Shown piece after piece: positions 55,287 to 63,123 of a DNA stretch of 64,000 bases; positions within the stretch are counted from its first letter, which is position 1, and the number at the start of each line of letters is the position of its first letter. The notes under the pieces are model-generated. The model did no database searches and was not told the origin of the DNA. It saw only the letters and a list, made by a program, of their open reading frames with translations. The stretch comes from JBBQVS01 sp964657325 (lineage in GTDB: Bacteria > Chloroflexota > Ktedonobacteria > Ktedonobacterales > Ktedonobacteraceae). A program made the translations under genes and the position numbers. Where the stretch lies: NCBI GenBank assembly GCA_964657325.1, contig CAZZVE010000008.1, forward strand, positions 1 to 64,000, in the 5' to 3' direction.

Positions 55287-55467
55287 ATTCCTTATCCAAT
55301 TTTTGATGCAGTTCTTCGATGCGCTGTATGATTTCGCTGAGTGTTGTCACGCCCATGTCCTCCATATCCTCACGTAGGCTCTCCAAAATCTCTAGCATTT
55401 CCATGTCATCGTATTCGTCGAAACTCTCACCATCTGTTGTAACCCCTTGAGTGTCTTCCTTTGCCAT
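55285..55467 (-). CDS. small acidic coiled-coil protein, 60 residues
   Basis: Reading from ATG 55467, which has AGGAGC 8 bases upstream: MAKEDTQGV, then an acidic stretch (ESFDEYDDMEMLEILESLRED) and a C-terminal heptad-like helix (LSEIIQRIEELHQKL). No signal, helix anchor or Cys. The open frame runs further 5' but overlaps the preceding gene and lacks support. It lies 17 bases after the propeller lipoprotein gene and is probably co-transcribed with it. Function unknown; a small protein-binding adaptor is the most one can say. Confidence 0.6.
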   Translation of the reverse strand: MAKEDTQGVTTDGESFDEYDDMEMLEILESLREDMEDMGVTTLSEIIQRIEELHQKLDKE

Positions 55468-55483
55468 CTCAATAGCTCCTATC

Positions 55484-56818
55484 TTAATACAAAAATGATG
55501 TGTTTTCGTCCTGGTTCGTCCAGCCTGCCTGTGTATCGTTTCCTGTGTCAACTTCAACTGGCATGCCCTGCGGTTGACCATGAGCATCAATTGTTACAGT
55601 ATACAATCCTTTACCCGTGCTTAGTGTATGCCCTTGCCACGAGAGACGGTTATGTGTCAGAAAGAGAAAATGACTACTATCAGCCGCCCATAGACTGTTC
55701 GGTGCCGGCTGGAGGAGTGCATCGACTTCTGCTATCGTTGTCCCTTCATCAGCAGGGATGCTATCACTTAAGAGAAGCTGTTGTTGCTGGTCTGCTATCC
55801 GAACAAGTCGGAGCGTGTGTGTACCATCAAGTAGCAAAAACTTGCTGTCTGGCGACCAATAAGGAACGCTATTACCCTCAACCGGAATGTCGAACGAAGT
55901 ATGAGTAGCGATAGTGAACACTATATCTTTTGTGCCTGTACTATAAAGCACTTTAGTCCCATCAGGAGACCACGCGAATTGTAGGCATGTACAGGTCACT
56001 ATCGCTTTTTCTTGTCCGTCCGACGTATGGAGCACGAGTTGTATTTCCGGTTCCACTGTTTTTGACGTATCAGGTTGTGTCGCTTTCGGTGGTGCAAGTT
56101 TCGCATAGAGCAATGCGGGATGTGCATGTTGAGGTTGCCACAATACACGTTCGAGAGCAGCAGGGAGTGGGTGTCCTTGTAATGGGCCGGGAACTAAAAA
56201 CCGGATGTTTGTGCCTGTGAACGATACAGTAAAAATGCCCTTTTTCGTTATTCCTATAGCCGAAGAATCTATGTATGAAGGTGAAAGTCTTGCATCACTA
56301 CCGGGTAAAAGCTTCGCCGCGATACCTCCTGGCTGATCATTTTGCGATGCCCACCAGAATGTCTTGCTCGGTACCTGTGTTGCTGTAGGTCCTTGCCGAT
56401 AAAGAAGACGTGTTCCAGTTGCATTCCATATCGGGTTGCTATACTGCACATCGGGACTTGAAAACATGATTGGAATAGGACTTCCACCATCAACACCAAT
56501 AGTATTGAGAGTGCTTGGACTGTCTTCAATTTGCCCTGTAATTGTATTGGTTGTTAGTTGATGAGATGCGAATGTTTTTGTGAAAGTAGGACCAAGTGTG
56601 CGGAACGCAAGAATTTGGTGTGTTGGTGACCAACTGTAGTCAACAACAGGCGTATCCTGTGCAGCCAACTCGAATGGGTTCGCACCATTTGGGTCAATCG
56701 TCCAAAGATGTCCATTACGAATGAATGCAAGCTCGTTGCTACCAAGATGTCCTGAGCTACATGATACTAAGCCCGCTAGCACAAAAAGCAGTAAAAGAAA
56801 AACACGTCTCTGTCTCAT
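55484..56818 (-). CDS. lipoprotein with TolB/WD40-like beta-propeller
   Basis: 444 residues from ATG 56818: MRQRRVFLLLLFVLAGLVSC is a short lipoprotein signal with its lipobox Cys at 20. An upstream in-frame ATG (56860) would bury this signal. The remainder is a beta-propeller with repeated units: NELAFIRNGHLWTIDPNGANPFEL, SWSPTHQILAFRTLG, NPIWNATGTRLLYRQG, FAWSPDGTKVLYSTGTKD and YWSPDSKFLLLDG. It would sit on the outer face of the membrane. Enzyme residues are not evident; binding of a ligand or partner is likely. The ribosome site is poor. Confidence 0.8.
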   Translation of the reverse strand: MRQRRVFLLLLFVLAGLVSCSSGHLGSNELAFIRNGHLWTIDPNGANPFELAAQDTPVVDYSWSPTHQILAFRTLGPTFTKTFASHQLTTNTITGQIEDSPSTLNTIGVDGGSPIPIMFSSPDVQYSNPIWNATGTRLLYRQGPTATQVPSKTFWWASQNDQPGGIAAKLLPGSDARLSPSYIDSSAIGITKKGIFTVSFTGTNIRFLVPGPLQGHPLPAALERVLWQPQHAHPALLYAKLAPPKATQPDTSKTVEPEIQLVLHTSDGQEKAIVTCTCLQFAWSPDGTKVLYSTGTKDIVFTIATHTSFDIPVEGNSVPYWSPDSKFLLLDGTHTLRLVRIADQQQQLLLSDSIPADEGTTIAEVDALLQPAPNSLWAADSSHFLFLTHNRLSWQGHTLSTGKGLYTVTIDAHGQPQGMPVEVDTGNDTQAGWTNQDENTSFLY

Positions 56819-56944
56819 ATGTCGAGTATAGACCTGTTGTATATTTAGGTCAAGCCACACTTGTATACATATTTCTATGTGTATGATATGATTTTTGTGT
56901 CCTGTTGTGGCTCTATATAAACTTATAAAAAAGCGGAGCGATGT

Positions 56945-58702
56945 ATGAACTCATTAGAACAGCTTCTTTTCTTAGAACGCAGAAACGAACAGCGTGTATT
57001 CCGCTATTTCTTTGATGCAGGTCTTGCACTATTAGGAGCTTTTCTTATTACTGGCTTTATTGCGCTATTGCATCTTTCAGGGATTCGCAACATTTCGTTA
57101 CTCTATCTATTCATTGTTTGGTTGCTTGCTATAAATCGTGGTTTATATGCGGCACTCTGTGCATCGATCTTCTCTTTTTTAGTCTTCGACTTTTTTCTTG
57201 TTGATCCAATATTTACCTTCACTATTAGTGATCCAGCTGAATGGCTTGCTTTGTTCTTCTTTCTGGCCACTGCAATTGTGACCGGACTCATCGCTTCGAG
57301 GTTGCGTCAAAGCGTACAATACGCAAATCATAGGGAGGATGAGGCTCGTGCGCTTTATCAATTAGTGAGTGCTACCGCCAGTGAAGGAGATGTACAGACA
57401 CAATTGGAGATAGTGTCAAACACTATTCAAGAAGTGTTCGCACCATCGGGAGTACGAAATTGTTGTGTTTTGCTGCCAAGTAGTGAAGGGGGAACAATAA
57501 CACTGAAGTGTGTACATTCAAAGGAAGAAACTATTATTCCGTCCTCCGATGAGGACGCGATGCGCTTGTGGGTTTTGAAGAATGGGCAGACACGTGATCT
57601 CTATGATGTTGCACTTGTTCCTAAGACATCATCTATGTATCTATCAAAAGTCGTTGTGCGCAGTACAGAGGAGGCACAGGAGGCGCGCCGTTATATCCGG
57701 CTCATTCCACTTACAACAGGAATGCATACAATTGGTATAGTACGTCTTATCATAGAAGATGATCCTTCTATCTCAGCAGACCAAAAGCTGATAATTACCG
57801 TGAATCAAGCGTTACCACAGCACCATAATACAATCTTGGACTCTTTTGAGCATTTCATGAGTACCATGCTAGGAGCTAAACGTGAACACGGGTTATTACA
57901 AACATCGTTCTTCCAATCATTTTTAAATCAAGCAACTACTATTATTGAAAGCGCACGTTTACGGCAAGAGAGCTTACAGATCGAAGTATTACAACAAACT
58001 GACTCGCTTCGCGCAGCCCTCCTCTCGTCTGTGTCTCATGATTTGCGTACTCCGCTTTCTTCTATTAAAGCAGCAGCGTACAGCTTACAAGAGAAGGACG
58101 TGACATGGGATGATGAGGCACGTCACAGTTTTGCGGTGACAATAGAACGTGAGGCAGACCGTTTGAACCGATTGGTAGGAAACATTCTTGATATGTCGCG
58201 TATAGAAGGTGGTGCGCTCAAGGCGGAAAAGGAACTCTACCCCTTGGATGAATTGGTGTATCATGTAGTAGAGCACATGCAGTTTGTCTTGAAGGACCGT
58301 GATGTACGTGTCATTTTGCCAGAGGATTTACCACCTGTGGCATTAGATTTTTTACAAATGGATCAAGTGCTTACAAACCTTCTCGAAAATGCTGTGCGCT
58401 ATACTCCTTCTGGTTCACCGATAGAGATTAGAGCAGTAGAACAAAACGGCGAAATACTGGTGAGTGTAGCAGATCGAGGTCAAGGCATTCCTGAAGAATA
58501 CAAAGAGCGTATCTTTGACAAATTTTACCGTGTCTCTGGGGCAAAGCAACGAGGAACAATGGGAACGGGACTCGGTTTGGCGGTATGTCGAGGACTTATA
58601 GAAGCACATGGAGGACATATTTGGGCTGAAAATCGTGAAGGTGGTGGAGCTGTTTTTCAATTTACATTGCCGTTGGTGAAGACGAGGGAGCTTGTAATAT
58701 GA
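56945..58702 (+). CDS. sensor histidine kinase with KdpD-type DUF4118 membrane domain
   Basis: 585 residues. Residues 25-125 form a four-helix DUF4118 membrane unit as in KdpD (IRNISLLYLFIVWLLAINRG, FLVFDFFLVDPIFTFTISDPAEW). A GAF-like region follows (about 140-330), then HisKA with His365 in SVSHDLRTPLSS and an ATPase with NLLENAVRYTP, DRGQGIPEEYKERIFDKFYR and GTGLGLAVCRGLIEAHGG. The N-terminal KdpD sensor and universal-stress domains of classical KdpD are missing; a separate gene at 61612 encodes exactly those. GGAGCG lies upstream of ATG. The response regulator start overlaps its stop (ATGA). Confidence 0.92.
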   Translation: MNSLEQLLFLERRNEQRVFRYFFDAGLALLGAFLITGFIALLHLSGIRNISLLYLFIVWLLAINRGLYAALCASIFSFLVFDFFLVDPIFTFTISDPAEWLALFFFLATAIVTGLIASRLRQSVQYANHREDEARALYQLVSATASEGDVQTQLEIVSNTIQEVFAPSGVRNCCVLLPSSEGGTITLKCVHSKEETIIPSSDEDAMRLWVLKNGQTRDLYDVALVPKTSSMYLSKVVVRSTEEAQEARRYIRLIPLTTGMHTIGIVRLIIEDDPSISADQKLIITVNQALPQHHNTILDSFEHFMSTMLGAKREHGLLQTSFFQSFLNQATTIIESARLRQESLQIEVLQQTDSLRAALLSSVSHDLRTPLSSIKAAAYSLQEKDVTWDDEARHSFAVTIEREADRLNRLVGNILDMSRIEGGALKAEKELYPLDELVYHVVEHMQFVLKDRDVRVILPEDLPPVALDFLQMDQVLTNLLENAVRYTPSGSPIEIRAVEQNGEILVSVADRGQGIPEEYKERIFDKFYRVSGAKQRGTMGTGLGLAVCRGLIEAHGGHIWAENREGGGAVFQFTLPLVKTRELVI

Positions 58703-59406
58703 CTAAAGGAAGTGCTCGCATCTTAATTGTTGATGATGAAATGGAGATCAGGCGTGCGTTGCAACGCAATCTCATTGCACATGGTTTTGATGTGTCTGTT
58801 GTGGGAAGTGGTGAAGAGGCATTAGATGAGATCACACTTCATCACCCCGACTTGATGATTCTCGATTTAGGCTTGCCAGGGATGAGTGGCCTTGAAGTGT
58901 GCAAAAGAGTACGCGCACTTTCCAATCTCCCTATTATTATTCTCTCGGTCAAAGATGCTGAACGTGACAAAGTGCTTGCGCTTGATTTGGGCGCGGATGA
59001 TTATGTCTCGAAGCCTTTTGGTATTGACGAGGTGCTTGCTCGTGTTCGTGTTGCCTTGCGTCACTCTGCACAAATACAAGGGACAACAGGCACAACATTC
59101 ACAGCAGGCCCACTAAAAGTGGACCTTGCACAGCATCTTGTCTCTGTGCAAGGTCATGAGGTCAAGCTAACTCCTACAGAATACGATCTTCTCAACGCGC
59201 TCATTAAGAATAGCGGCAAAATTATGACGCGTCAAATGCTGTTGTCTCAGGTGTGGGGCACTGGTTATGGTACTGAAGCACACTACCTTCATGTCTATGT
59301 TGGTCAGCTACGTCGCAAGATTGAACCCGACCCGGCCCATCCCCGTTTCATTATCACCGTGTCAGGTGTTGGTTATCGTTTTAATGCAGACGAAGTGGAT
59401 GGTTAA
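58699..59406 (+). CDS. kdpE: KdpE-like response regulator (OmpR family)
   Basis: 235 residues. The receiver has VDDE (residues 11-14), phospho-acceptor Asp56 in MILDLGLPG and the switch Lys in YVSKPFG. The C-terminal winged helix (VKLTPTEYDLLNALIKNSGKIMTRQMLLSQVWG, HYLHVYVGQLRRKIEP, ITVSGVGYRF) matches KdpE more closely than PhoB. ATG overlaps the kinase stop by 4 bases, so the pair is translationally coupled. No kdpFABC genes are in the window; likely targets here are the potassium transporter genes nearby. Confidence 0.9.
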   Translation: MTKGSARILIVDDEMEIRRALQRNLIAHGFDVSVVGSGEEALDEITLHHPDLMILDLGLPGMSGLEVCKRVRALSNLPIIILSVKDAERDKVLALDLGADDYVSKPFGIDEVLARVRVALRHSAQIQGTTGTTFTAGPLKVDLAQHLVSVQGHEVKLTPTEYDLLNALIKNSGKIMTRQMLLSQVWGTGYGTEAHYLHVYVGQLRRKIEPDPAHPRFIITVSGVGYRFNADEVDG

Positions 59407-59413
59407 CAACATC

Positions 59414-61420
59414 CTACCACTGTTTTGATAGGTGAGCAATTTTGCCCGCATCAGTCTCTTCATAGTGTAGTTGTGCTGAGTCAATACCTGTAAGGTTTGA
59501 CACACCCTCTGCTGCAATAATCATATCGGAAGGCCGAATAACTTGCCAGACGTGTTGTACCGCATCTGGCTCTTTGTGTCGATAAACGAAAAAACTTGGT
59601 ATATTTGCCTCTTCTGCCATGTGATTAGCTATGCCGAAATCCTCTTTTGCTTGAGCGTCTTCAAGATGTGGTGAGGTAAGTCGAAATACCTCTGGTTTCC
59701 GATCTGAAGCATCTTTCCCAACATAAAGAAATGTGACTGGTGCATGTTCTTTGTTGCTCACCGCTGCGTTGATAACAGCCTTATTATGATCTGGACCAGA
59801 TGTAAGTATTGCGAGCACTGAACCTGGAAGCGGTTGCTCGCGTTGCGTTGCTATCACAGGCACACGTCCCTTCTTCTTAGCACGCGAGTAGTTGAAATAG
59901 GCTATACCCATACCCAGGACAGAAACAGACCCACCGAATGCCGTTGCTAAGGGCTTGTTTACCAAGTTCGTTGACCATGCTATGGCAACAAGCAATGTGG
60001 TAAGAATTCCCAGATAGAAATTGAGCGTCGAACGAGTCCAACGCCCTCCGCGTTCTGGTTTCTCCGCGGTAGGCGTAGCTTCCTCTGTCGCGCGATCTTC
60101 TATCTTGTCTTCAGTGCTTTCAGTTGGATGTTTCGCGGATGTTTGTTGCTCTCGTGTAGGGTTCCCATTATTTTGCTCAAGCTCCTCTTGCCCTCTCTTT
60201 ATCGCTTTTCTTGTACGAAAGCGCACTATGTCCATGCTTAAGCAGGTGAGTGTAAATGCGCCTAGTAGACCGAATGCGTACATATCGCCGAGAATGTTGA
60301 TATCCCCTTTCACAAGGAGCAAAACAGCGATAGGGATACCGACTGCAAGCATAATTGAGTAGTGGGGAGTATCACGGAGTTTGTTGCGACGAGTAAGTAT
60401 TTCTGGAAAAAACTCCATACGTGCAAGAGCTAGAAAGACATGATATGAACCAATAATAGCTGTGTTTCCCGCGAAAATGAGTAACGCACTTGCACTAATT
60501 GCAACCTCTGTCTGCAAGAACTGGCCACCCCAGTGCCCAGCTAGAATAGAAATGATTTGAGCCGACTTTACTGGGTCTGCAGCTGCTTGTGGTTCTATCA
60601 GTGTTGAGAGCATGGTAAGCAATGGGCTAGTAATCCCTACGGTTAAGACCACAAGAAATAGGGCTAACTTGCCCACTGTCCTACGGGGAAGCTTCATTTC
60701 GGGCGAAAGTTGAGAGATACTTTCTAGTCCAGAAAAAGCTAGAAACGAACCTGCGAAGCCAATCAAAAGTGTACCAAATGTGAGAGGTCTGCCTGAAAAC
60801 ATCTTTGGGAACAATGCTAGAAAGTCTGAGAAGGATATATGTGTAAAGACGGTGACAAGAATTGCTACATCGCTCACGAAAGCAACAACTGCTCCTACCA
60901 TGCTCACTTTCGCACTCTCACTTACACCTATCCAGTTGAGTATACCGAGCAAGACAAGGACGATAAGTGTGATCCAGACGGTTATCCCTAATCCTAAAAA
61001 GATCGACTGAGGACCAAGTACTGGTACGACGACACTGAGATAGAGCATACCCGAAAGACAACTGATAGTAGCAGTAAGGAAGTAATCGACAAGAATGAAC
61101 ATCCCACCCAAAGCACCAAACCACTTGTTGAGTGCCTGCGCCGACACGGTAACGACGCCTCCACCTTGCGGAAAACGATAAGTCACTTCTACATACTTGA
61201 GTGTGAGCAAAATAAAGACGGTCATTGTCAAAAAAACAAAAAAGCCTGCTAGTTTGTTGACCGTTCCATAGAGGATACCCGGAACATAATAGATAGAAGT
61301 GCCAATATCAGCAAAGACAACGGCCCAGCAAAGAAGTGGTCCGAGTTGTTGTTTTTTGCCTTGGCCCTCGTTCTCTTGCGACGAATGAGATGCCTCTTGC
61401 ATCGTAGAACCTGTAGCCAT
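59414..61420 (-). CDS. APC superfamily permease with a cytoplasmic universal-stress-like C-terminus
   Basis: 668 residues. About 12 membrane helices fill residues 30-505, starting with WAVVFADIGTSIYYVPGILYG, which recalls the FGDIGTSPLY start of Kup potassium transporters, and YRFPQGGGVVTVSAQALN, the glycine-rich loop of APC proteins. A charged loop (Glu/Thr-rich, about 405-455) splits the later helices. The last 130 residues (VLAILTSGPDHNKAVINAAVSNK to the end) resemble a universal stress domain. AGAGGT precedes ATG 61420. It ends 8 bases from kdpE, convergently, and is divergent from the KdpD-sensor gene. A cation or amino-acid substrate is possible; the context favours potassium. Confidence 0.82.
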   Translation of the reverse strand: MATGSTMQEASHSSQENEGQGKKQQLGPLLCWAVVFADIGTSIYYVPGILYGTVNKLAGFFVFLTMTVFILLTLKYVEVTYRFPQGGGVVTVSAQALNKWFGALGGMFILVDYFLTATISCLSGMLYLSVVVPVLGPQSIFLGLGITVWITLIVLVLLGILNWIGVSESAKVSMVGAVVAFVSDVAILVTVFTHISFSDFLALFPKMFSGRPLTFGTLLIGFAGSFLAFSGLESISQLSPEMKLPRRTVGKLALFLVVLTVGITSPLLTMLSTLIEPQAAADPVKSAQIISILAGHWGGQFLQTEVAISASALLIFAGNTAIIGSYHVFLALARMEFFPEILTRRNKLRDTPHYSIMLAVGIPIAVLLLVKGDINILGDMYAFGLLGAFTLTCLSMDIVRFRTRKAIKRGQEELEQNNGNPTREQQTSAKHPTESTEDKIEDRATEEATPTAEKPERGGRWTRSTLNFYLGILTTLLVAIAWSTNLVNKPLATAFGGSVSVLGMGIAYFNYSRAKKKGRVPVIATQREQPLPGSVLAILTSGPDHNKAVINAAVSNKEHAPVTFLYVGKDASDRKPEVFRLTSPHLEDAQAKEDFGIANHMAEEANIPSFFVYRHKEPDAVQHVWQVIRPSDMIIAAEGVSNLTGIDSAQLHYEETDAGKIAHLSKQW

Positions 61421-61611
61421 AACGTTTTAACCTCTATCGCACAAAATAAGTTTGGTCGCGGTGCCCCTTCTTGTAGTACGTAGTATATCCCTTAATAGGG
61501 GACACAAGATTTTTAGGAAAAGAGCGATATACATGCTATTATATACATATAAGTGGGAGCAGTCGTAGTATGTGTTCCAAAAACTCTTGCTACTAATAAA
61601 TGGAGTAACTT

Positions 61612-62898
61612 ATGAGTGATCTACTTCCTGAACAGCAACAGAAAACTCAGGATGGACGCCCTGATCCAGAGGCTTTACTGCAACGGTACGGCTTGCGTGA
61701 TAAAGACCTATATACAGTAGCCTCATCGGTTGAGAGTAAAGAAGAGGGTAAACGTGGTAGCCTACGAATTTATCTTGGCTCAGTGGCAGGTTCAGGAAAA
61801 ACATATACTATGCTACAAGAAGGGCATCGGCGTAAAGAGCGTGGCACCGATGTGGTGATTGGTTTTGTCGAGACACATAAACGACCTCACACTGTAGAGC
61901 AAATAGGCGATCTGGAAATCATTCCGCGCGCAAAAATAGCCTATAAAGGTGTTACTCTTGAAGAGATGGATACTGCCGCTATTGTTGCTCGTCATCCACA
62001 GGTGGTATTAGTTGACGAGCTTGCTCATACGAACGTTGCTGGTTCTAAACACAGAAAACGCTATCAGGATGTTGAGGAAATTCTGGACGCGGGTATCGAC
62101 GTAATCACGACGCTGAATGTTCAGCATTTGGAAAGCCTGAATGATCGCGTCGCCAGCATTACTGGTATTCAAGTACGGGAGACACTTCCAGATCGTATTC
62201 TGGATAATGCAGATGAAGTAGAACTTATTGATATTGCTCCACATGCACTGCAACAACGTATGAAACATGGAAATATTTATCCACCTGAACGCATTGATGC
62301 AGCCCTAAGCAACTTTTTTCGCGAAGGCAACCTAACTGCACTCCGTGAACTCGCACTGAGACGCACAGCCGAAAAAACTGAGTCGCAACTTCGGCAATAC
62401 ATGACGAATCATGAAATCAAAGATACGTGGACCACAAGTGAGCGTGTTCTTGTTGGTTTCGATCATCGTCCACAAAGCAAGCAAATAATTCGAGATGCTC
62501 TACGTCTCTCACAAGGCTTGGATGCCGAACTCATCGCAGTATCTATCGAACTGGAAGGATTTTCTGTGTTTCTACGCAAAATCACCGGCTTCTTCAAGTA
62601 TGGAACAAATGCGGCAAAGAAACGCGAGGAAGCCCAGCAAATAATCAACGAACATGCCCTATTTGCTGAGGACCTGGGTGCGGAGGTTCTTCGTATTAAA
62701 AGTGAAGACATCGCACGTGGACTGGTAGCACTTGCTCAAGGACGTAAGGTAACACAGATTGTAGTTGGGCAACCGACTCGACAACGCTGGGAGGAAATAC
62801 TGTATGGCTCAGTTGTCAACCGCCTTTTGCGCTTGAGTGACAGCGTAGATATTCATATCGTACCAATTAATAGAAGGCGAGAAAAGCAAAGCGAATAA
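61612..62898 (+). CDS. free-standing KdpD sensor domain plus universal stress domain (no kinase)
   Basis: 428 residues. Residues 45-260 form the KdpD N-terminal domain: Walker A GSVAGSGKT (56-64), GFVETHKRP, VLVDELAHTNVAGSKHRKRYQDVEEIL, and TTLNVQHLESLNDRV. Residues 275-425 form a universal stress domain (RVLVGFDHRPQSKQIIRDALRLSQGLDAELIAVSIE, then VTQIVVGQPTRQRWEE and GSVVNRLL). The protein stops where DUF4118 and the kinase begin in full KdpD, so it is one half of a split system. GGAG lies 8 bases before ATG. In KdpD this part senses potassium and, in some firmicutes, binds cyclic di-AMP. Confidence 0.9.
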   Translation: MSDLLPEQQQKTQDGRPDPEALLQRYGLRDKDLYTVASSVESKEEGKRGSLRIYLGSVAGSGKTYTMLQEGHRRKERGTDVVIGFVETHKRPHTVEQIGDLEIIPRAKIAYKGVTLEEMDTAAIVARHPQVVLVDELAHTNVAGSKHRKRYQDVEEILDAGIDVITTLNVQHLESLNDRVASITGIQVRETLPDRILDNADEVELIDIAPHALQQRMKHGNIYPPERIDAALSNFFREGNLTALRELALRRTAEKTESQLRQYMTNHEIKDTWTTSERVLVGFDHRPQSKQIIRDALRLSQGLDAELIAVSIELEGFSVFLRKITGFFKYGTNAAKKREEAQQIINEHALFAEDLGAEVLRIKSEDIARGLVALAQGRKVTQIVVGQPTRQRWEEILYGSVVNRLLRLSDSVDIHIVPINRRREKQSE

Positions 62899-63123
62899 TT
62901 TGCATCTTTTATTTCTATGCAGTAGTATACCTAGAGCTATTTTTTAGCTGAGAATGGCCCGTATTATAGAATAGCAAAAACTATACTGTGTTCTGTGAGA
63001 AGGTAACAATGCGCTTCGTATAATATTACAACGTAGTGATATACTAAAAGCGTGTGTCTACACGAGCTTTTAGTGTAGCAGGTCGTCTATAGAACATGAA
63101 CTACCCACAAGGATGCAGAATCG
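62899..63123 (+). promoter_or_regulatory. leader region of the KimA-like gene
   Basis: 225 bases. Candidate promoters are GTGAGA (62995-63000), 18 bases, TATAAT (63019-63024), and an extended -10 TGATATACT (63037-63045). A hairpin at 63043-63074 has a 9-base perfect stem ACTAAAAGC / GCTTTTAGT and an inner GTGT / ACAC. In Bacillus the kimA homologue is controlled by the ydaO cyclic di-AMP riboswitch; I do not see that consensus here. Confidence 0.4.

Noticed and set aside
62899..63123. ydaO-type cyclic di-AMP riboswitch before the KimA-like gene
   Set aside because: I looked for the conserved G-rich and GGTAACGA-like elements and did not find a convincing match; a covariance search would decide.
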